Shown here piece after piece: positions 19,308-29,700 of a DNA stretch of 64,000 bases. The stretch is from positions 22,563,069-22,627,068 of the forward strand of contig NC_023759.2 in assembly GCF_000499845.2 (NCBI RefSeq). The letters run 5' to 3'. The notes under the pieces were generated by a model. That model was not told where the DNA came from. It made no database searches and was given only the letters and a program-made list of their open reading frames with translations. A program made the translations under genes and the position numbers. Numbering within the stretch: the stretch's first letter is position 1; each line of letters begins with the position of its first letter. Origin of the DNA: Phaseolus vulgaris. Lineage: Eukaryota; Streptophyta; Magnoliopsida; Fabales; Fabaceae.

Positions 19308-20458
19308 TTACTTGATCCTGCCGGTTGACTTAGCGCAAGAGCGTTGCCTCGTCACGATCTTCCTCACCAGCTTGACGCCACGCGCCCTCCAAGTCCGCAC
19401 CACAGATAGCCTCTCTGAGAACCTGAAAAACACAAAGTGGCACCTCTGCGGCCGGTGGCGCTCCGACACTCAAGTCAATGACAAGAACACCCAAAAAACT
19501 GAGAGAAAATATGCTCTATAGGACCGTACTGAAAGCACACAACCCTAGTAGAATGAGCCGTAATGAAAACGTACCTCTGCAAATTCTGTTAAGTTTACCT
19601 TTATAGCTAGGTTTCTTCTCTCTCCAGGTCGTTATGCTTTTGGACACGTGGCTCGCATCCAACCCTGCACGTGTCACCATCTGGGCTGGGATCGCAGGTT
19701 GTACCCAACCCTACACGTGTCATCATCTGAGCTAGGATAACTTGAGCGTCACTTCTTTATTGCTCCCAGCCCTACACGTGTCATCACCTGGGTTGGAGTA
19801 ACTGAGAGCATCCAACCCTACACGTGTCGTCATCTGGGTTGGGGCAACTTGAACGTCATTTATGTGTAGTAACTAGTCGCGCGGCTAAGTCTTCAACTCA
19901 AGGAGTAAACTAACACGCGACATGCTCTAGAACGCCACCTGACAAGGCGAGTATCGGGTGCAGCAAAGTGCACCATTTCTGTGATATCGCTAATGGCACC
20001 CTCCTTACCGCTGCGCCATGCATGTTCTGGCTGAGGAAACCTTGCCATCAACGAATGTCCACTCTGGGAATCCTGTCGCTGATAGGCAAGCAGCCCCCTC
20101 AACCCAAACACCCTTCACACCCCATGCTGGTGTAACAATCGCCTCACTGGAGTTGTACACTTGAACTTACACCTCTGGGCCTTCATCAGCTTCAATCTGA
20201 GCTTGTCGGGAGATCTGGCGACGTGCTTCCTGCGGCGATGTCAAGCTGCCTGATCGCCAATCGCCAAATACGTCCATGACAGGCAAACCCGGCGACAACC
20301 AGCCATGTTCATCGCAGAACGCCAGTTCCATGAACTGGCGACTACGCTCACCTCTGAACCCTCCCTCTTTTTCTTGCCCACGTGTTCCGCTGAGCACGCC
20401 CCACCTGGTCATGTGCAAGACACGTCATCACACTCGATGACCTGATCGGTACATTACT
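19308..20458 (+). mobile_element. Solo LTR C of a Tat-type element, with target duplications
   Basis: The LTR is 19313-20453 (1141 bp), starting TGATCCTGCC and ending GGTACA, flanked by perfect TTACT repeats (19308-19312 and 20454-20458). It has no internal region, so it is the product of LTR-LTR recombination. It shares its first ten bases with LTRs B, D and E. In element orientation (minus) it reads TGTACC to GGATCA, like element B. Confidence 0.92.
19645..19826. promoter_or_regulatory. G-box (CACGTG) array in solo LTR C
   Basis: CACGTG occurs at 19645-19650, 19668-19673, 19714-19719, 19775-19780 and 19821-19826, with a sixth at 20379-20384. Several sit in CCCTACACGTGTCATCATCTG, part of an imperfect 45-60-base repeat. 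ACGTGTC is an ABA-response-like core. LTRs B, D and E have fewer copies in the same neighbourhood (for example 21538 and 21561; 42922 and 42955; 928). Confidence 0.65.
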
Positions 20459-21208
20459 TTAGATATTTTTTTCTTTTACAATAAGTATGAACTCCTAAAT
20501 TTTCAGTTTGTTTAGTTGTGTCTTTTGTGCAAGTTGTTGTGTTTAAATATAAATTTGGTTTAATCCTCCATTTTTTTTTTCTTTTATATATGAAGTATGA
20601 AATATGATGACATATAATTGTTAAGGACATACAGTAAAAACATAACAAACAAATAAACTAATATTTTAATAATTATTATTTTTATTTTTAATTTAAAATA
20701 TTATAATATTATTATAAAGACTTGAATAGTGTTATTTATGTGTGCAGTGTTCACAAAACTTTTTGAATTGTTAAGAGGTGTGAATGTGACTGAAATACCT
20801 AACATGTGAACTTTTTTAATACCTAACATGTGAATTTTTTTAAGAAAGTTACAAAAAGTGAATAATATGTAAAAATTAAATAGTTATGAAAATGATTTGA
20901 ATGAAGAAAGTGATAAAACTTAAAAAATCAGAGGGTTAGATTAATTTTGATTGGTTAAAGATCATAAAAATCAATTAACTATATATATTAAATGGTGAGG
21001 TAAAGTGAAGTTAAAGTTAGGGAAAAAAGAGAAGAGAAAAGTAGAAAAGAGAGAGATAGAAATGATAGAGATCCAGATCAGAGATCCATAATAGACCAAA
21101 CAAAATGCCTTTTTCTATCATATGTGAACTTCATAAATATAAATATATGCAATAAGATGCAGTAATTTAGGTGCAACAAGCCATGTGAGAGACTTAAGGA
21201 ATCACATT
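20459..21208. other. AT-rich spacer, no gene seen
   Basis: 750 bases between solo LTR C and element B. It is AT-rich with a GA-rich patch at about 21005-21070. I find no ORF of note and no LINE motif, although it may be the far 5' end of the LINE. Confidence 0.6.
21204..21208. repeat. Target site duplication of element B, left copy (ACATT)
   Basis: ACATT lies directly before the left LTR. The identical copy is at 33356-33360. Confidence 0.95.
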
Positions 21209-22000
21209 TGATCCTGCCTGTTGACCGGAGCGCTAGAGAATGCCTCGTCAAAGGATCGACGTGCGCGTCGCTTCTCACTTCCGTTCCTCCTCTGGATCTA
21301 TCTCAAGAACCTGCAAAGAAACGATACGGCGCCGCTGCGGCCGATCGCACTCCGACGCTCAAGTCAGTGACGGTATCACCAAATACTAAGAACTGGAACC
21401 GTGCAAATCTCTCTCACAAACAGCTCTGTCACTCGCAAGCGTAAAGTGTATGAACTGAACGTGCGTACCTTAGGAAATCTGTTAAGAACTCTTATATACC
21501 TGGTGATTTTCTCTCTCCTGGCAGTTACAGACTTGGACACGTGGCTTGCATCCGACTGTACACGTGCCATCATCTGGAGGCTCACTGACTTGGCGCTGCT
21601 TCTACTCTCATTTTGGCTAAGTTACCTATACATGGTGCTGCCCGGTGCATAGCTAACTCAGGAATGCGATCTCTACTGAAACTGGCGAGGTAGGGCCTTC
21701 ATACACCTTCCCTGTGGTCTCGCCGGCCGCCTTCATAATCTGCTTCTCCTTTAACTTCGGCGATGTGCTTGTTCTGGCGATCTTCGACTGCCTGGTCGCC
21801 TGAGTCTGCATCTGGCGACTTCGTCCCCAACCTGGCGATCGCCTATTCTGGTAAGCTGGAGATCGGAACACGCCAACTTAACTATCGGCGACTACATGTG
21901 CCTCCCGACTTCCTTCCCAACTGTCAACCTGGCGCCTTGTCAACACGCCTACACTGTAACAGGATGCCACGTCATCGCATCCGACCAGCAGGGCGGTACA
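21209..22000 (-). repeat. 3' LTR of element B (left end)
   Basis: Plus-strand TGATCCTGCC to GGGCGGTACA. It contains two CACGTG boxes 23 bases apart (21538 and 21561). The adjacent internal sequence, minus-strand CTGTGGGGCTTG, is the likely polypurine tract (22001-22012). Confidence 0.95.
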
Positions 22001-22585
22001 CAAGCCCCACAGTCTTAAGCGAAGACTTGTCTAGCGAAAAGACTGAAAAAGCCTTCGTTAACACCGGTCTACGTGGCATGGGCGCAGAATTCCAAGCGGT
22101 AGTACTTTCTGTTGCTCTGACGCTCCACCAAATGCTTCACGCATCTTTCGACACGTGGCTCTCATCAACGGCCATCTTCATCTGCCGTTAGCGCTTCCCA
22201 AAACCGTTCGAAAACCCCTAAACCCCTTACGCTCCTACTGTTTCATCACTTTCTTCAAACTTGCGTACGCTCTTATTTCCCTCTGCGAAAGCTCTCGACG
22301 CTCTAGATCACCACCTCCCTTCAACATTCTCCCGATCATCGAAAGGTAACTACTTTCCTTCATCTGCTGGGTTTTCTTGCATTTTCACCGATTTGCATCA
22401 TCCTATAACTGTCTGGTGCATACGCTGTGGGCTGTTTTCCATTTCTCCTTCTCGTAACTTAGGGTTCTGCCGATCGTCGCAACGAACTCATATTCGTTCG
22501 TCTTTCACCTTCCCTCCCTGATCGAGTCAGCCTTTGTAACCCTCCTGATTATTTTTCCTTTCTTCTTCGTTTGCAGTTTGCTACC
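22001..22585 (+). promoter_or_regulatory. 5' region of the element B antisense gene, with a probable 5'UTR intron
   Basis: The stretch is C/T-rich, in the style of a plant 5'UTR. A donor GAAAG|GTAACT lies at 22345/22346. A pyrimidine-rich acceptor CTTCGTTTGCAG ends at 22576, nine bases before the ATG. An intron of about 231 bases is therefore likely. I see no clear TATA box. The adjacent LTR could act as a bidirectional promoter, but that is conjecture. Confidence 0.5.
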
Positions 22586-25241
22586 ATGACTCGCACGAAG
22601 ATCACCCCGAACCCCCCTCCGTCAGCGCGAAACCCTCATTCTCAAGCACACGACTCTACGCAAGTTCGTGGTGCCCCCTCTTCGCAGGCTGTGAGGCCCG
22701 CGTCTTCTCAAACCACTTTGGCCCAGGCGACTCCACCAAACGCTGGAGGAGCCCCCACCCCACTGCCAGACTTCAAGACGTTATACTCATGGGCTAACTC
22801 AACCCTCTTGAAGGAAACGTCGTCGGTGAACACCGCGGGAGCGGTTCTACGATTGACCAATGGGGACGAGGCCTACCAATCATTCCACAAGGAGCACGAT
22901 GAGAGAATGATGGTGCTGCCTTGCCCAGCCACTCTGCCAGTGTGTGCTGATGATAAAGTGAGCGCCGACGGGCCCTTCTGCTTCGTCTACACCACTCTTT
23001 TCAAGAAAGTTAAACTCAGGTTCCCTCTTACTCGATTTGAGAGGGAACTCTTAACCGAGCTCAACATCGCTGCCGCCCAGCTTCACCCCAACAGCTGGGC
23101 GTTCGTCCGGGCTTTTGAGGTAACATGCGCCCACCTGGGGTTGCCTGCGTCAGTGGACGTATTTTTATTTCTGTTTGAGGCCAAACACCCAGGCGATCGC
23201 CTTTGGGTCAGTCTGAACGCCATCGCTGGGAGATCCATCTTCACCATCTTCCAGCAGTCGTATAAGGATTGGAAGGGGAAGTTCATCCAGGTCCGCGCGA
23301 ACGACAAAGACCCTTCCCTTCTCGACGGTTTCCCCTTGTACTGGGTGGACAAGGGGAAAAAAGAGTCTAAGAGCTGCTTCAGGAGGCCCAGAAGTCCTGA
23401 CAGCATGGGAGCTTTGGACAGAGACCTTTGTCTCTTCTGGAAGAGGGTGGCGGATGCCCACATAACATTCTTGACCCCCACCCTGATTTCCTTCGAGTTC
23501 TTTGAGGACCAGTTGGAATTTCAAATAGGTCAGGACACTACATCTTTGTCTTCACATTGCTTCAGATATTGTTTCTGGGCGTCTTGTGCGACACACACAA
23601 GACTTTGGTTTTATCTTTTCTGCATATGCCTGCTTTTGCTGTTTCCTTGCCTTGTACACTTACTCCATTCTCCTTTAAGCTAACCTATGCACTTTCATTT
23701 CATGCAGATACCATGTTGGGTAAGAACATGCTCGCCGATCTAAAGGCGCTCGCCCGAAACCACGGGTTGGCGACCGGCTCCCAGACGGTTCCCAACTCGG
23801 CGGTCGAGAAGGCCATCATCCAAGGGCGATCACCGCCTAAGGCGCCCACTCAACGAAAGAAACTGGTCCTTAAGAGGCCAAAGCGGAAAGCCCCCCAAGT
23901 TGTCCAAGAGGATGAGGAGGAGGACGACGAGGTCACAGAGGATGGCCTTGTCACAAAAAGGAAGAGGGTGGCGCCATCTTCCCCACCTGCCCCGCCCCTC
24001 TTCCGGCTTCAACACCACCATCAACACCCGCTCCTCCTCCTTCACCACCAGCACCACAAGCCCCTTCACCACCAGTCCAAGCAGTCCCATTGGCCACTGC
24101 GCCACCTGCAACTGAGGCCCAAGAGCCAAACTTCTTAGAGGACCCCCCGAGCGCCTCTACTCCACATATATCAGCAGGAGGGGGCCCTCCTTCCAACACC
24201 TCAGCTGCAGGAGTCATTCCAATCGGGGATGAGGTCGCTCACACCTCTCCAATCCTAATCACCGAGTCCCCGGTTGCGTCGCCGCGCCAAGAAGCAACCA
24301 CCGAAAATACTGTTAAGGAAGGCGGCGACGAGAACCCTCAACAAGCCCCCCTGGCGCCTCTCCAAGCTGCAAATCTTTCCCTCGAGGTGACGAGGATGTG
24401 GGAACCTCTGACTGCTAAACTCAAAACCATTGCAGAGGATATCCCATCAATCATAACGAGAGCTGTGGAGAGCTCCACCAGGCGGCTACAGGATGACATC
24501 TACAACCTCAAGACCGAGAACAGCACAATGAAGGTCGAGGTGGAGAAGGTGTCATTCAGCCTAACGCTCGCGGAAATGGAACATTCTCGAGTGGAGGATG
24601 CCCTAAACACCGAGCTTAGGCTTGCGCGCAAGGAAGCTGTCGACCTTCGCCGCAAAGTCCACGAACTTGCCCAAGAGAAGGTCGAACTTGAAAGCAGAAT
24701 CGTGCCTCTGCGTACCAAGGCGAGCAACCTGGAGGCTCAAATTCAAGCAAATGCCGACAAGGTACAGAAGCTGGAGCAGAGGTCGATCGACCGCGAGAAG
24801 CTACTTGGGCAAGTAGAGAAAGCAAGAGACGACGCCATGGCTGATCTCTCCGAGGCAAACAAAGAGAAGGTGAAGATGGTTGCCGAGTTGGCCCAGGCTC
24901 AAACAGAATCTAAGAAGGTGGCTGACGACCTTCTTCAAGCTCAAGAGACCAACAAACAACTCCAAAAACAGGTCGAAGAGCTGGAGCAGCAGAACAAGGA
25001 GCTTAAGCAGCAGGTTGAAGGATTTCAAAAGCAAATTGAAGAACTTCAAAAGCAAATTGAAGAACTTAAGCTAAGCTCTGCTCAGATTCTGGTTGCTGGG
25101 TTTGATGCCGCTCGAGAACAGTTTGCATGCCTCTTCCCTGATCTTGACCTTAGCATGGTGTCGTTAGACAACGAAGTAGTAGATGGGAAGGTCGTTCCCG
25201 CCGAAGGCTCAACCAACTCTACCCCCTCTGCCTCTTTATGA
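22586..25241 (+). CDS. Antisense passenger gene of element B: globular domain, basic/proline-rich linker, long coiled coil
   Basis: The start is ATG in CTACCATGAC at 22586 (MTRTKITPNPPP). Exon 1 runs to 23528 and encodes a Pro/Ser-rich head, then a globular part (FCFVYTTLFKKVKLRFPLTR, LNIAAAQLHPNSWAFVRAF, WVSLNAIAGRSIFTIF) like Pfam 'putative gypsy type transposon' (PF04195, from memory). A probable intron runs 23529-23707 (AATAG|GTCAGG ... CATGCAG|ATACC) and joins in frame to DTMLGKNMLADLKALARNHG. Basic, nuclear-signal-like runs follow (KKLVLKRPKRKAPQ, TKRKRV), then a Pro-rich stretch in which the frame shifts by one base (about 23985-24005). From about 24360 the other frame encodes a coiled coil of some 230 residues (KVQKLEQRSIDREKLLGQ, EELEQQNKELKQQV), ending at a TGA at 25239-25241. 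Function unknown. The frameshift suggests this copy is damaged, or that a further splice is used. Confidence 0.7.
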
Positions 25242-25840
25242 ATTCACTTGTATTTATCTTGTAAAAACTCTTGCACATGTATTTTGAACAGCCACTTATT
25301 TCAATAGCGAAATTTGGATATGTCTTCTGACTTCTCTTGAGCGCTTTACTTTCTTTGTATGCCTAACTCTGCTACGCTTAACTTGGTGATTTTGCAAACA
25401 CGACCTTTGGCGTAACTTCTTCGAGCTGATTCAAACTTAAGCAATAATCGCTTTAAACAACTTGCACCCCTGAGGCACTAACCTGGTCGTAAGAAAGGTT
25501 CCAAGCAATGAACTATGATTCAATCATTGGTTCAAACAACGTCCCACTTGACCCGCTTTATCAAACAAGTCTTCCAACCTTCTCGCCGTGTTTGAACTTT
25601 CGCGATCACCTAGACCTCTTGGCAACACCAGCTTTTCTTAGCCTCAGGCTTTGGCAGTTGTCTCTTTATCTGAGGCAGAAATGCCCTTTGGGACCTTCCT
25701 TTACCTCCCCTGAACCTCAGAGCTAAAGACTGGCTGGCTTAGGCGTTCTCTTCGAACCTACCTTAGCCGCCTTTCAAGCTTCTTCCACCCTCTCCGCCAT
25801 ACCTGAACTCGTTCAAGACGAGAAGGATTTTATCTTGCCT
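25242..25840. other. Element B spacer after the antisense gene
   Basis: This is probably the 3'UTR of the antisense gene followed by non-coding element sequence. No recognisable coding sequence is present. Confidence 0.5.
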
Positions 25841-26215
25841 ATACTCGCGCACAGGCGAGAAGGTCTTTTAACTCGCCTGAACTCGCTCATCGGCGAGAAG
25901 GACTTTTACTCGCCTGAACTCGCTCATCGGCGAGAAGGACTTTAAACGGCCTTAACTCGCTCGACGGCGAGAAGGACTTTGTCAGGTGCCTCAACTTGCC
26001 CAGGGCGTACATCTCCCCCCCCCTGGATGCACTGAGGACCTTTCTCGCCTGCGCCCGCACAACGGCGAGGAGGTCTTTAACTTGCCTCTGCGTTGCCCCG
26101 GGAGTTACATCTTCTCGCTCCCAGAAACACGGAGGACTTTTTCTCTTTCTCGCCTGCACTCGCTCAACGGCGAGGAGGTCTTTTTAACTTGCCTCAAAAC
26201 GCGCGAGGGCGTTGA
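25841..26215. repeat. Degenerate tandem repeats built on CGCC...GGCGA (element B)
   Basis: Variants of CTCGCCTGAACTCGCTCATC followed by GGCGAGAAGGACTTT recur about seven times at roughly 37-75-base spacing. Each unit contains an inverted repeat (TCGCC...GGCGA). Confidence 0.7.
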
Positions 26216-26227
26216 GGTCTTCCATCT

Positions 26228-26503
26228 GGTGCCTCCGATCGCCGAAAAACGATGAGGACTTTAAAAACTTAACTGGTGCCTCTAATCGCCGAAAAACGAT
26301 GAGGACTTTAAAAACTTAACCGGTGCCTCTAATCGCCGAAAAACGATGAGGACTTTAAAAACTTAACTGGTGCCTCTAATCGCCGAAAAACGATGAGGAC
26401 TTTAAAAACTTAGCCGGTGCCTCTAATCGCCGAAAAACGATGAGGACTTTAAAAACTTAACCGGTGCCTCTAATCGCCGAAAAACGATGAGGACTTTAAA
26501 ATT
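26228..26503. repeat. 47-bp minisatellite (element B), about six copies
   Basis: The unit begins GGTGCCTCTAATCGCCGAAA and ends GGACTTTAAAAACTTAAC(C/T). Copies start at 26228, 26275, 26322, 26369, 26416 and 26463 and are nearly identical. The array occupies the same slot, between integrase and antisense gene, as the unrelated 51-bp array in element A. Confidence 0.93.
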
Positions 26504-26744
26504 TTAGAAAACACGCGACATATCTTTTCGTGCCTCAAATCATGTACGAATGACAAGGTCTTTCTTCGAAACTTTTGGAAATAACACATATGCGGTCTGA
26601 AAACACCTTATACTTCGAAAACTCTTCTTTTATTGGGCGGCCTCATTAAAAACCCTCCTTAGGGAAAAAAGAGTGCCCCCTTAAAACTGTTTTAACAGAG
26701 ACATTGCAATGTAATATTTGTGTTTGTCTTTACTTATAAAGCTC

Positions 26745-29700
26745 TTAGCTATAGTACAACTTCAGGTGTGTGGCGTTCCAGGTACGAGGGATCGCCCCCC
26801 CTTCCAACGTCTCCAAGCGATAGGCTCCGTTCCCGAGTGCCTCGGTTATTCTGAACGGTCCAGTCCACTTGGGTGATAGCTTATTCTTCATCTCGTACTG
26901 GTGGGCCTTTCTCATCACCAGATTGCCTTCTCTAAACTGCCTTGGCATCACCCTTGAGTTGTACCTTCGCTCGACCCTTCTCTTCACCGCCTCAGCCTTC
27001 AGCCTTGCCTCCTCCCTGACTTCGTCCAGCAGATCCAGGTTCAGTCTTCTCTCTTCATTCGAGTCTTCCTCTACAAAGTTCTGGAATCTCGGCGAGCTCT
27101 CCTGAATCTCGACTGGAATCATGGCATCACACCCATAGACCAAACTAAACGGGGTCTCATGGGTTCCTGACTGCTCGGTGGTGTGGTACGCCCAAACTAT
27201 TCGGGGTACCTCCTCAGCCCAACTCCCCTTGGCTTTCTCGAGCCTCCTCTTCAAACCTCTCAGCAACACCCGGTTAGCTGATTCCACCTGGCCATTAGTC
27301 TAAGGGTGCTCGACGGATGCAAACACTTGCTGAATTCCAACCCCTTCGCAAAGCTTCTTCAACAGGTGGCTCGCAAACTGAGTCCCATTATCTGATACCA
27401 GGCGCTTAGGCACTCCAAACCGGCACACAATATTCTTCCACACGAAGCCTTCGATCTTGTGCGCGGTGATCTGGGCCACTGGTTCTGCTTCAATCCACTT
27501 GGTGAAATACTCAATCGCCACCACCAAGTACTTCATCTGCCTGATCGCCAGTGGAAAAGGTCCCAGGATGTCGATTCCCCAAGTATGAAACGGCCAAGGG
27601 CTATAGATCGACTTCAACTCCTCGGGAGGCGCCTTGTGCCAATCGGCGTGCTGCTGGCATTGCTTGCAGCACTGGGCATACTTCTTGCAATCTTCTCTCA
27701 TGGATGGCCAGTAGTAGCCTGCACGGAGAGTCCTGGCGGCCAGAGCTCGACCCCCGACGTGACTTCCACATATTCCTTCGTGGAGCTCTGCCATAACTCT
27801 CGTGCACTTTTCGCCGTGTATACATTCCAGGAGTGGGTGAGTGAACCCAAACCTGTACAGATCGCCATCAATCAGTGTGTACTTGCTGGAATTCTTCTTT
27901 ACCTTCCTAGCTTCTGTTGGATCTAACGGGAGGAGGCCATCCGCCAGGCATCGCTTGTACTGTGTTATCCATGTGTCTGGCTCTTGGGTGGCGCAGACCT
28001 GCATCACGTCCACCTTCTCTCCTCGACAAGCTCTAATTCTTGGCGATCTCAGGGTTTCTTGCGTCAAAGACTTATGGCTTCTCGCTGCTCTCTCCGTCGA
28101 CCTGCTTATCTGAAGGACCAGGTGATCTGCTACAAATGCCCTCGGCGTCTTCAAAGTTTCTTGAATCACTGTCCTCTGTCTACCCCCCTTGCCCGAACTG
28201 GCGAGCTTAGCAAGCAAGTCAGCTCGGGCATTCTGTTCTCGGGGCACATGCACCACTTCAAAAGAGGCGAAGGAACTCTTCAATTCCTGCACATACGCCA
28301 AGTAAGCCGCCATTTGTGGATCTTTAGCCTGGAACTCGCCTGTTACTTGCCCGGTGACTAGCAGCGAGTCACTCTTAGCCATCAGCACTCTGGCTCCCAT
28401 CTCTTTAGCCAGCAGAATCCCGGCGATCAGCGCCTCATACTCTGCTTGATTGTTGCTGGCTTTGAAGGCGAATCTCAACGATTGTTCGATCAGCACGCCG
28501 TTGGGTCCTTCCAATATGACTCCAGCACCGCTACCCTGCTGGTTTGACGATCCATCCACCGAGAGTACCCAACGGAAATCATCTCCTTCAACCCGCGTCG
28601 CCTCTGAAGAGAGCTCGACTACAAAATCTGCAAAGATTTGCCCTTTGATCGGGCCTCGAGGCTCGTATTTAATGTCAAACTCTGACAACTCGACTGCCCA
28701 CTTCACCATTCTTCCTGCAACGTCAGGTTTCTTCAAGACCTTCTGGATGGGCAGGTCAGTCATCACCAGTATTGTGAAACTGTGGAAATAGTGGCGCAAC
28801 CTCCTCGCCGAAAACACCACAGCCAATGCAGCCTTCTCTAGGGCCTGATATCTCGTTTCTGGGCCCTGCAACACTTTACTCACGAAATAAATAGGTCTCT
28901 GAGCCTGATCCTGGTCCTGGGCGAGCACAGCACTCACCGCCCTCTCAGTCACAGCGAAATACAACCTGAGAGGGATTCCCGCCAGTGGTTTGCACAAAAC
29001 CGGCGGGCTCGCCAAATATTCCTTCAGCTTGACGAAAGCTTCCTCGCACTCTTTCGTCCAAGCGAACTTGTTATTGCGCCGCAGACACTGGAAATAGGGA
29101 TGTCCCTTTTCTCCGCTTGCTGACACGAAGCGGGATAGGGCCGCCATCCGACCCGTCAGCTGCTGGACTTCTTTCACTGTAGTCGGGCTTCTCATCGCCA
29201 AGATGGCGGCGCACTTGTCCGGGTTGGCCTCTATCCCTCTTTCAGTCAAGAGAAAACCCAAAAATTTTCCAGCCTCCACGCCGAAAATGCATTTCTCCGG
29301 GTTGAGCTTCAACTTGAACTTGGCGATCGTCGTGAACAACTCTTCCAAGTCTGCAACGTGCTCGCTTTTCTCCTGCGAGGTCACGACCATGTCATCGACG
29401 TAAGCTTGCACGTTCCTTCCCAGCATCGGTGCAAGTACTCGATCCATCAGCCTCTGGTACGTGGCCCCCGCGTTCTTCAGCCCGAACGGCATCACCTTAT
29501 AACAGTAGCACGACCTCTCCGTCATGAAAGTTGTTTTTTCTTCATCCATGGGATGCATCTTGATCTGATTATAGCCCGAGAAGGCGTCCAGGAAACTCAG
29601 CAGCTTGCACCCTGCAGCGCTATCAACCAGGGCATCAATGCTTGGTAAAGGATACGAATCCTTTGGGCAAGCCTTATTCAAGTCGGTGAAATCGACGCAC

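Noticed and set aside
22001..25241. The antisense gene of element B as a host gene that B merely inserted next to
   Set aside because: It lies inside the LTR pair with intact target duplications, and element A has the same domain in the same slot, so it belongs to the element.
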